Positions 10,901 to 22,900 of a stretch of DNA of 32,781 nucleotides are shown here, in pieces (position 1 is the first letter of the stretch; each line of letters starts with the position of its first letter). Location: assembly GCA_020849475.1 (NCBI GenBank), contig JADLGE010000060.1:1-32781 (forward strand), written 5' to 3'. Below the pieces are notes generated by a model. It was given only the letters and a program-made list of their open reading frames with translations. It searched no databases and was not told the DNA's origin. Source of the stretch: Gammaproteobacteria bacterium. GTDB lineage: Bacteria; Pseudomonadota; Gammaproteobacteria; Ga0077536. The position numbers were made by a program, and so were the translations under genes.

Positions 10901-13900
10901 ACGTCGATGCCACGCTGTCGCTGGCGCAGAACGCGCTGATCGACAGCGCCGCTGGCACCAATACCGTGACCCTGGCGAGCGCCGGCGCCGCGCAGGGCGC
11001 GGCGTTGGTCGAAAGCTATCGACTCGCCAATGGCGTCAATGATTTCACGCTGGGCGCAGCCGCGCAGAATGTCACCGGCGGCACTGGCAACGACACCGTG
11101 CACAGCGCGGCCCTGACTTCACTTACCGGTACGCTCGCCCTCGGCGGTGGCAGCGACACACTGACCATCGACAGCACCGCCACCGATATCAGCGCGCTGA
11201 CTTTGACGGGTGTCGAGTCCATTACGCTTGGCAATGACGTCAGCGCCAGCATGACCATTGCCGAGAACGCGCTGGTCACGGCCGCTGCCGGCAACAACAC
11301 CATCACGCTGGTCGACGCCGGCGTCGCCAGCGGCGCGCCAACGGTCGAGAACTATCAGCTCGCCAACGGCGCCAACACTTTCACCCTGGGCGCGGCGGCG
11401 CAGAACGTCACGGGTGGCAGCGGCGACGACACGCTGAAGAGCGGCAGCCTGAGCAGCATCACCGGCACCCTGGACGGCGTGAGCGGCGACGACGTGCTGC
11501 TGATTGAAAACGACGCGTCCTTAAGCGCCACGCTGACCAACATCGACGCCGTGCATCTCGCCAGCGGCGTGGACCTCACCACCAATATCGCCACCGCCAA
11601 CCTCATCGACAGCGCGGTCGGCGTCAACAGCGTGACCTTGACCAATGCCGGCACCATCACCGGCAAGAGCGACGTCGAGAGCTATCGCCTTGCCGATGGC
11701 GGCAATGACTTCACGCTCGGCGCGGCGGCGCAGAATGTCACCGGCGGCAGCGGCGATGACGTGTTCAACAGCGACAATCTGACCAGTCTGAGTGGCGCGC
11801 TGGTCGGCGGCGGCGGCAACGATGTGCTCAACATCCAGAGCAGCATGCAGTTGAGTGCGACCCTCACCGACATCGACACCATCGTCATCTCCAGCAATAT
11901 CGATTTGACCACCATCATTGCCGACAACGCCTTGATCGGCAGCGCGGCGGGCAGCAACTTCATCACGCTGCTCGACGCCGGCACCGTGACCGGCGCCGCC
12001 GAAGTGGAGGCCTACCGCCTGGCCGACGGCGGCAATACCTTCACCTTGGGCAATGCCGGCCAATCGGTGGTCGGTGGCAGTGGCAACGAGGTCGTGCACA
12101 GCGGCGCCTTCACCACGCTTACCGGCACCTACACCCTGGACGGTGGTGACGACACCGTGGTGCTGGATACCAATCTCACCAATCTTGCCGGCGCCACGTT
12201 GACCGCGGTCGAGCATGTGGCGCTCGCCACGGATGTCGATGCCACCGTGACGCTTGCGCAGAATGCGCTCATCGATACCGCGCTCGGTGACAACACCGTG
12301 ACCTTGAGCGCCGCCGGCACTGCCAGCGGTGCGGCCGCTATCGAGAGCTACGTGCTGGCCGATGGCGCCAATGATTTCACGCTCGGCGCGGCGGCGCAGA
12401 CCGTGCAGGGCGGCAGCGGCGATGACGTGGTGCACACCGGCGCGTTGACGTCGCTCACCGGCAGTCTTGCCCTGGGCAGCGGCAACGACACGCTGGTGGT
12501 GGATGCCACCGCCACCAATATCGCAGGTCTGAGCTTGACCTCGGTCGAAGCCATCGCGCTCGCGAGCAACGTCAACGCCACCATGACCATCGCCGAGAAC
12601 GCCGTGCTCGGCACGGCGGCCGGCGCCAACACCGTGACCCTGAGCGATGCCGGCGCGGCGAGCGGCACGGCCGAGGTCGAGAACTACCAGCTCGCCAACG
12701 GCAGCAACACTTTCACGCTCGGCGCGGCGGCGCAGAACGTCACCGGCGGCAGCGGCGATGACACCCTCAACAGCGGCGCCCTCACGACTATTTCCGGCGC
12801 CCTGAATGGCGGCAGCGGCGCCGATGTCGTCAATGTCGATAGCAGCGCCACCTTGAGCGCAAATCTCACGAACATCGATGCCGTCAATCTTGGCAACAAC
12901 GTCGACATCTCGACCACGCTCGCCAATAACGCCCTGCTGGCCAATGCCGCCGGCGTCAACACCGTCACCCTCAATGAGGCCGGCGCCGCCAGCGGCGCGG
13001 CCGCGGTTGAAAACTATGTGCTGGCCGATGGCGCCAACAGCTTCACCCTGGGCGCGGCGGCGCAGAACGTCACCGGCGGCACGGGCGACGACGTGGTGCA
13101 CAGTGGGGCGTTGACCACCGTCAGCGGCACACTGGCGCTGGCCGGCGGCAACGACAAACTGGTGATCGACACCACCGGCACCGATATCTCGGCCGCCACC
13201 CTGGGCGCAGTCGAAGCGGTGGAACTGGCCAACAATGTCAGCATCACCAGCAGCATTACCAACAACGCGCTGATCGACAGCGCGCTCGGCAGTAACACCG
13301 TGACTTTGAGCGCGGCGGGCACGGCGAGCGGCGCGGCCGAAGTCGAGAACTATGTGCTCGCCGACGGCAGCAATACCTTCACGCTCGGCGCCAGCGCGCA
13401 GAACGTCACCGGCGGCACCGGTGACGACAGCATCAAGAGCGGCGCGCTCACCACCATCAGCGGCACGCTGGACGGCGTGAGCGGCAACGACACTTTGACG
13501 ATGGAGCAGAGCGCGACGCTGTCGGCGAGCTTGAACAACATCGACGCCGTCAATCTTGCCAATGACGTCAATCTCACCACCAGCATCGCCAACAACGCGC
13601 TGATCGTCAGCGCGCTCGGCGCCAACACCGTCACCCTGTCCAATGCCGGCGCCGCCAATGGCGCGGCGGAAGTCGAGAACTATGTGCTAGCCAATGGCGC
13701 CAATACGTTCACCGTAGGGGCCAGCGGACAGAGCGTCACGGGCGGCAGCGGTGACGACAGCTTGAAAACCGGTGCGCTCGCCACCGTCAGCGGTGCGCTC
13801 GACGGTGTAAGCGGCAACGACACTCTGACGGTCGATCAAAATGCGACCGTGTCGGCGACGCTCTCCAATATCGACGCGGTGCTGCTGGCCAACAACGTCA

Positions 13901-16900
13901 GCATCACCACCAGTCTCGCCAACAACACGCTCATCACCAGCGCGCTCGGCAGCAACACCGTGACCTTGAGCGCGGCGGGCACGGCGAGCGGCGCGGCGGA
14001 AGTCGAGAACTACGTGCTGGCCAATGGCAGCAACACCTTCACGGTGGGCGCAGCCGCGCAGAACGTCACGGGCGGCACGGGCGATGACAACTTGAAGACC
14101 GGCGCCCTGACCACGATCAGCGGCACGCTGGACGGTGTGAGCGGCAACGACAGTGTGAGCGTTGAACAGAGCGCGACGCTGTCGGCGATCTTGAACAATA
14201 TCGACGCCGTCAATCTCGACAACGACGTCAATCTCACCACCAGCATCACCAACAACGCCCTGATCGCGGGCGCGGCCGGCACCAACACCGTGACCTTGTC
14301 CAATGCCGGCACCGCCAGCGGCGCGGCGGCGGTGGAGAACTATCAGCTCGCCAACGGCGCCAACAGCTTCACCCTGGGCGCGGCAGCGCAGAACGTCAGT
14401 GGTGACGCCGGCGATGACGTCGTGCACAGCGGCGCCTTCACCACCGTCAGCGGCACACTGGCGCTGGGCGGCGGTAATGACGCGCTGGTCATCGACACCA
14501 CAGCCACCGATATTTCGACAGCGACTCTGACCAGTGTCGAAGCACTGCAGCTCGCCAACAACGTCGATGCCAGCATGCGCATCGCGCAACACGCGCTGCT
14601 CGGCAGCGCGGCCGGCGCCAACAGCGTGACCTTGACCGATGCCGGCACCGTGACGGGCGCGGCGGAGATCGAGGGTTACCAGCTTGCTGATGGCGGCAAT
14701 ACCTTTACGCTCGGCGCCAACGGCCAGGATGTGAGTGGCGGCAGTGGCATCGACATCATCAATGCCATCGACACCCAGCTCAGCGGCGCGGTGCTCGACG
14801 GTGCGGGCGCGCGCGATACCTTGGTGGTGACCAGCAGTGCGGTGGGCGTCAGCGCCATCGGCGGCACCGTCAACAACATCGAAGTGATCGATCTGACCGG
14901 CGTGGCGAATGGCGCGACGTTTACCGCCACCGCCACGGTTGAAGAAGTGCATGGTGGTGCGGGCGCCGACACCTTGAGCGTGGCGGCGGTCACTACCGGC
15001 GCCACCGTCACTGCTGGCGCCGGCGCCGATCTCGTCACCGGCGGCAACGGTAATGACATCATCGATGTCGGTGTCGATGCTGACGCCGATACGGTCAACG
15101 CGGGCGGCGGCAGCGATACCGTCACCAACTTCGGCGCCGGCGACACCATCAACTACGAAGGCGGCGCGGACACCACCACCTACGCGGCAGTCAACGCCAC
15201 GGTGGACGGCGGCAGCGCCGTCGACACCATCACCGTCACCGCCACCAGCGGCGCCATGAGCTTCGATTTCTCGCAGGTCGGCGCCCAGCAGATCACGGTC
15301 GGCGGCACCGGTCTTTATCGCAATTTCGAAAACCTCGCGGCCGGCGCGGTGGGCGTCGATGACGCGTTGACCGTGGTCATGGCCAGCACCACCACTGCCG
15401 TCACCACCGGCTCGGGCGATGACACCATCACCTTCCGCAGCCAGAACGTGACGGTCGATGCCGGCGCCGGCGCCGACACCCTCATCATGGGCGGCAGCGG
15501 CGTGATCGTGATAGACCTGTCGGCGGCCGGCGACCAGGTCGGCGGCCTCGGCAGCTATACCAATTTCGAAAACCTGGACGGCAGTGGCTCGTCCGCCACG
15601 CTGGTGGTGATTGCGGGCGGCAACACCGCCTTCATCAAGACCGGCAGCGGCAACGATTCAATCTCGGGCGGCGTCAGCATCGATGGCGGCGCCGGTGGCA
15701 ACAACATCACCGCCGATGCGCGCACCACCACGGTGGTGGCCGGCGCCGGCAACGACAATCTCGACGCGACGGCCGCCGCACAGGCACTCAACATCAATCT
15801 CGGCGACGGCGCGAACGCCGTGCTCGGCAGCGCTTTCGACGACGTCATCACCCTGGGTGCGGGCATCGACACCATCGATGCCGGGGCCGGCAGCGATACC
15901 ATCATCGGCGTGGTCAGTGCCGGAGATACGGTCGGTCTCGGCGATGATGCGGACAGCTTCACCTACCAGGCACTGACCGGCGCGGCATCGATAGTCGACG
16001 GCGGCAGCGACAGCGATACGCTGGTGGTAGGCGCCGGTGGCAGCGCGCTGACGATTGATTTCTCCAGCACCAACGATCAGATTGCGGCCGAAACCGGCAG
16101 CTATCGCAATTTCGAAAACCTCGCGGCCGGCAGTGCGACGGTCGATCTCACGGTCACCACCGGCAACAGTGGCGGCCTCATCGTCACCGGCAGCGGCGAT
16201 GACGACGTCACCGTCAGCGCCGCCAATGACGACGTCTCCACCGGCGCCGGCGATGACATCATCAACGTCACCGCCGCCACGCTCAATTCCGCCATCGACG
16301 CCGGCGGCAATACCGGTGTCGGCGATACCTTGAATGTACTGGGCGGCGGCACCCTCGGCATGAGCGTCACCGCGGTCGGCATCGAGAACGTGAGTCTCGC
16401 GGTCGCAACGAACTTCACCGCCAATGCCTTGAGCGGTCTGCGCATCACCGGCTCGGCGGGCGATGACACCATCACCGTTGGCGCGGGCGATCAGGTGATC
16501 GGCGGCGCGGGCGGCGACGATGTGATCAAAGTCAGCGACGCCTTGCTGAGCGGCAGCCTCAGCGTCGACGGCGGCGCGGCCAACAGCAGCGACACGCTGC
16601 AGGTCACCAGCGACGCCACGGTCATCGACAATGATTTCGCGCAGGTCACGAGCATCGAGTTGCTGCAATTGACGGCCGACGCCGCCGATGACGCACAGAG
16701 CATCATCCTTGGCAGCTTGGCCGAGGCGGGCGGCCTCGTCGCCATCGACACTACCGGCGCCGGCGCCGACGACCAGGTCACCATCGACGCCAGTGCGTTC
16801 ACGGCGGCACTCAACATCAACACCGGCGGCGCCGCCGATCACATCGTGCTCGGCGCGGGTGGCAGCGTCGTCAACGCCGGCGGCGGTGACAACACCCTCA

Positions 16901-19900
16901 CCATCGGCGCGGCCAATGACGGTATCGAGAACGACGACATCACCACCGGCAGTGGCGATGACTATGTGCTGACCACCGATGCGCAACTGACGGCCAATCT
17001 CGGCATCAGCGCCGGCGGCGGCACCGACACCCTGGAAGTCTCGAGCGACGCCAGCGTGGTCGATGCCGACCTAGCCGGTCTCGGCAACGTCGAGCGCCTG
17101 TTGCTCGGCGCCAATGCCGGTGATGACGCGCAGAGCGTGACCTTGGCCGGCAATGCAGCGGCGGCCGGCATCAACACCGTCGCGGTGGTCGACAGCGCGC
17201 TGGCCGACGCCATCACGCTCGACGCCAGTGGTTTCAATAACGCGCTGACGGTCAATACCGGCGCCGGCAATGATCTCATCACGCTCGGCAGCGGTGGCAG
17301 CGTGGTCGATGCGCAGGGTGGCGACAACGTCATCACCGTCGGCGCCGCCAATGACGGCAGCCATGACGATCACATCACCACTCTGGGCGGCGACGATCAC
17401 ATCATCGTCAGTGACGCACAGCTCTCGCAATTCCTGTCGGTGGCGGCCGGCGCCGGCATCGACATCGTGGAAGTGAACAGCGATGCGCTGGTGCTCGACG
17501 CCGATCTGGCGGGCTTGGTCGCGGTGGAGAAATTGCAACTGTCGGCCGACGCCGTGGACAACGCCCAGAGCGTGACTCTCGGCGCGGCGGCGCACAGCGC
17601 CGGCATCACGACCGTCGACGGCACGGCGGCCGGCGCCGATGATGCCTTGACCATCGACAGCACCGCCTTCAGCGGCGCGCTGACCGTCAATACCGGTGCT
17701 GGCAATGACATTATCAATCTGGGCGCGGGCGGCAGCACGGTCGACAGCGGCGACGGCGATGACTTCGTGAAGGTCGGCGCGGCCAACGATGGCACGGTTG
17801 ACGATCACATCGCGACCGGCGTGGGCAGCGACGCCATCGAAGTAGACAACAGTCTGTTCACCGAGCACCTGGTGGTGGACGGCGGCAGCGGTGTCGATAC
17901 CTTGCGTGTGAACGGCGATGTATCGGTGGTCGACGCCGATTTCACCCAACTCAGCAGCGTCGAAGCTCTCACCTTGATAGCGGATGCGGCGGGTAATCTC
18001 AATCAATTGACCCTGGGCAGCGCGGCCGCGGCCAGCGGCTTGCAAAGTTTCGATTCCAGCTCGAGCGGCAACAACGACGTTCTGCAGCTCGACGCGCGCA
18101 ATTTCGCCAATGCGCTCAGCATCACCAGCGGCGCGGCGGGCGACATCATCCAGTTGGGCAGTGGTGGCAGCGTTGTAGACGCCGGCAACGGCGACAACAG
18201 TGTCACGGTCGGCGCCGTCAACGACGGCGTGCATGATGACAACATCACCAGCGGCGCTGGCGACGACGTGATCCACAGCACCGACGCGCAGTTCACCAGT
18301 CATCTCACCGTCAGCGCGGGCGCGGGTCTCGACACCCTCGAAGTGAGCACCGATGCCAGCGTCATCGACGCGGACTTCAGCGGCCTGACCAGTGTCGAGT
18401 CGCTGAAGCTCGCGGCCGACGCCGCCGACAATGCGCAAAGCGTGGTGCTGGCCGCCCAGGCCGCGACCGCCGGCTTGCTCGCGGTCGACGCCACCGGCGT
18501 TGGCGCGAGCGACGCGGTAAGTATCGATGCGAGCGCGTTTGCCAATGCGCTCACCGTCGACACGGCCGACGGCAACGATGTCATCACGCTCGGCGTCGGT
18601 GGCAGCGTGGTCGACGCCGGTAACGGCGACAACCTCATTACCCTGGGCGCGGATAACGACGGTGTGCATGACGACGCGATCACCACCGGCAGCGGCTGCG
18701 ATCATGTGCTGGGCAGCGCCGCCCAGTTGAACAGCCATCTGGTGCTGGATGCGGGCGGCGGTGTCGACACTTTGGAAGTGACCAGCGACGCCGCGATAGT
18801 CGATACGGATTTCGGCGGTGTGGACGCGCTGGAAATATTGAAGCTCAGCGCCGACGCGGTGGACAACGACCAGAGCGTGAGCTTGGCCACCGCCGCCAGC
18901 GCCGCCGGCCTCACCACCGTCGATGCCACTGCCATCGGCGCTGACGATACCCTGACCATCAACGCGAGCGGCTTCAGCGCTGCGCTGACCATCACCGCGG
19001 CCGCCAGCCAGGATGTCGTTTTCCTCGGCGCTGGTGGCGGCACCGTCAACAGCGGCGACGGCAATGACGACGTGTCGTCGGGCGCGGTCAACGATGGCAG
19101 CATCGACGATCACATCGACCTCGGCACCGGCAACGACATCCTGCGGATCGACAGCGACAACTTCACCAGCCATTTCGTGCTCGACGGCGGCGAAGATTTC
19201 GACATTCTGCGCTTGAATGGTGAGGTGCTGGTGGTCGACGCCGATTTCACCCAGGTCTCGCGGCTCGAAAAGATTTCACTCATCGCCGATGCAAGCGGCA
19301 ACCTGCACCAGCTGACCCTTGGCAGTGCCGCCGCCGCCGCCGGCGTCGAGAGTATCGACGCAACCGCGGTCGGTAATGACGATGTCATCGTGGTGGATGC
19401 CCACGCGTTCGCCAACGCGCTCAGTGTCGACACCGTGGCGGCTGACGATGTCATCACGCTCGGCGTGGGCGGCAGCGTGGTCAACGCCGGTGACGGCGAT
19501 AACACCGTGACCGTCGGCGCCGCCAACGACGTCAGCCATCACGACGAAATCACCACTGGCATCGGCGCCGACGTCATCAAGACCAGCGACGCGCGCTTGA
19601 CCAACGAACTGGTGGTCAATGCCGGCGCCGGCAGCGATACCCTGGAGGTGACCGACGACGCGGCGGTGCTTGATGCCGCCTTGACGCAGATTGCAAGTGT
19701 CGAGGTGTTGAAGCTGTCCGGTAACGCGCTGGACAACGCCCAGTCGGTGACGCTGGCGGCGCATGCGGCCGCCACCGGCATCACGGCCGTGAACGCCACC
19801 GCCATCGGCGCCGATGATGCGCTGACGCTCGATGCCAGTGGCTTCGCCAATGCCTTGACCATCGCCACCGCGGCGGGGGATGACCTCATCACCCTCGGCA

Positions 19901-22900
19901 GCGGTGGCAGCGTGGTCAACGCCGGACGCGGCGCCAACACCATTTTCGTCGGCGCCGACAACGACGGCGTGCATGACGATCACATCACCACCGGTGTCGA
20001 CGCCGACGTGGTCAATCTGAGCGACGCCCAGCTCTCCGCCAATTTTACCTTCAGCGCCGGCGGTGGCATCGATGAGCTGCACATCACCAGCGATGCCTCG
20101 CTCGTCGATGCCGACTTGGCGGGTCTCGCCAGCGTCGAAATCCTGACCTTGACGGTCGACGCCGGTGACGATGCGCAATCGGTGGTGCTCGGCGCCAACG
20201 CCGAAGCGGCGGGCATCACTACCGTCGACGGCATCGGTCTCATCAGCACCGACGTCTTGACCATCGACGCCAGCGCCTTCAGTCATACCCTGACCATCAC
20301 CACCAGCCTCGGCGACGACGTGGTGATCCTCGGCAGTGGTGGCAGCCTGGTGACCACCCTCGACGGTGCCGACACCGTTACGGTCGGCGCCGCCAACGAC
20401 GGCACCCACAACGACGACATCGGCACCGGCAACGGCGACGATCTCATCAAGACCAGCGACGCCCAGTTGAGCGCCAATCTGAGCGTGCTGGCGGGCGCCG
20501 GCAGCGATACGCTGGAAGTCACCAGCGACGCCTCGGTGGCGGACGCCGACTTCGCCAATCTGCGCAGCGTCGAGCGCCTGACGCTCAGCGCCGATGCCGG
20601 CGATGATGCCCAGAACCTCACGCTCGGCAGCCTTGCGCACACCATGGGCCTTGCCGAGGTGGATACCAGCGCGGCCGGCGCCGATGACGACATCAGTATC
20701 GATGCCAGTGCCTTCAGCGGCAGTCTCACCATCGCCACCGGCGCGGGCAACGACACCATCACGCTCGGCAGCGCCGGCAGCACTGTCACCAGCGGTCTCG
20801 GCGATGACACCGTGAGCGCGGGTGCAAGCGCGGATGACATCGCTACCGGCGCGGGCGATGACACCATCAACGTCACTGCCTCGACCATCGCGGCGGCCAT
20901 CGACGGCGGCAGCAATACCGGCAGCGGCGATACCTTGCGTGTCACTGGCGGTGGCGGCGTGTTGATGGGCAACAGTGTCATCAACGTCGAGAACGTGACC
21001 CTGGTCAGCGCCACCGACTTCATCGCCAACGGCATCAGCGGTCTCGCCATCACCGGCTCGGCGGGCAATGACATCGTGCACGTCGGCGCGGGGGATCAGG
21101 TGATCGCCGGCGCGGGTGGCGACGACATCATCGACGTCGAAGACAGCGAACTGACCGCGGCGCTCTTCGTCGACGGTGGCGCGCACAGCAGCGGCGATAT
21201 CCTGCTGGTATCGACCGACGCCTCGGTGGCCGATGTCGATCTCGCCAATGTCACCACCATGGAAGTGCTGAAGCTCGGCGGCGACGCCGGCGACCATGGC
21301 CAGAGCGTGACTTTCGGCAGCAATGCGGCCGCGGCCGGCTTCACCCATATAGACACTTCGCTGGTTGGCATAGGCGAGACCGTCGATATCGACAGCACCG
21401 CCTTCGCCAACGCGCTCACCGTCGATGGTGGCGCAGCGCGCGAAGTGGTGGTGCTCGGCGCCGGTGGCAGCGTGGTCAATGCCGGCGCTGGCGCCGACCA
21501 GGTGACCGTCGGCGCCGACAACGACGGCGTGCACGACGACGTCATCAACCTCGGCGAGTCCGGCGACGTGGTGCTGGTCACCGATGCGCAATTGAGCGCG
21601 CACCTGACCGTGGTCGGCGGTGGCGGCGGCGACAGACTGATAATCAGCGACGATGCCGCGATAGTCGATGCCGACCTTGCGGGCATTAGCGAACTCGAAA
21701 TACTCAAACTCAGCGCCGACGCGGTGGACAACGCCCAGAGCGTGACCTTGGCCAGCAATGCCGCCAGCGCCGGCATCACCACCCTCGACGCCGCCGATGT
21801 CGGTGCTGACGACAATGTGAGCATCAATGCGGCGGGCTTTGCCAATGCGCTCGATGTCACCACCAGCAGCGGCGACGACGTCATCGTGCTCGGCAGCGGC
21901 GGCAGCGTGGTCCATGCCGGCGACGGCGCCAACACCGTGAGCGTCGGCGCGCTCAGCGACAACATCACCACCGGCAGCGGCGACGATGTCATCCAGGTCG
22001 ACAACACGGTGCTTGGCAGTGCGCTGAGCATCGCCGCGGGCGGCGGCACCGACACGCTGGAAGTCACTTCGGATGCGGATGTCGACTTCGCCGATGTGGA
22101 CAATATGTCCAGCATCGAGGTGCTGAAGCTGAGCGGTAACGCGGCGGACAACGCCCAGCTGGTGTTCCTGGGGGCAGCGGCGGACGCGATGGGCTTGAAT
22201 ACCATCGACACCACCGCCGTCGACGGCAGCGACACGGTGGCACTCCGTCTCGCCAGCATGAGCAATGCCCTGACCATCGATACCGGCGCCGGCAGCGACG
22301 ACATCGTGCTGGGCAGCGGCGGCAGCGTGGTCGACAGCGGTAATGGCAACGATGCGATCACGGTCGGCGCCGCCAATGACGGCGTGCACGACGACCACAT
22401 CACCAGCGGCGACGGCAACGACCTCGTCATGGTGCTGGATGCCCAGTTGAGCAGCCACCTGCAAATCGATGCAGGCAACGGCGTTGATGCCTTGGTGCTG
22501 GAATCCGATGCCACGGTGGTGGATGCCGACTTCACCTTGTTGACGAACCTCGAACAGGTGGTGTTCGATGTCGATGCGCTCGACAACGCGCAGAGCATCA
22601 CGGTCGCAGCCCTGGCCGCGGCCGCCGGCGTCGACCGCATCGACGCGCACTTTGCCGGCGGTGATGACGTCATCTCCATCGACGCCAGTGGCTTTGTCAA
22701 TGCGCTGACCATCGTCACCAACGACGCCGCCGATGTGATCGTGCTCGGCAGCGGCGGCAGCGTGGTCGATGCCAAGCAGGGCGACAACGACATCACGCTC
22801 GGCGCCGCCAACGACGGTGTGCACAACGACAGCATTACCACCGGCAACGGCGCCGATGTGTTCCATGTCAGCGACGCGCAACTCACCGGCAACCTTGCAA

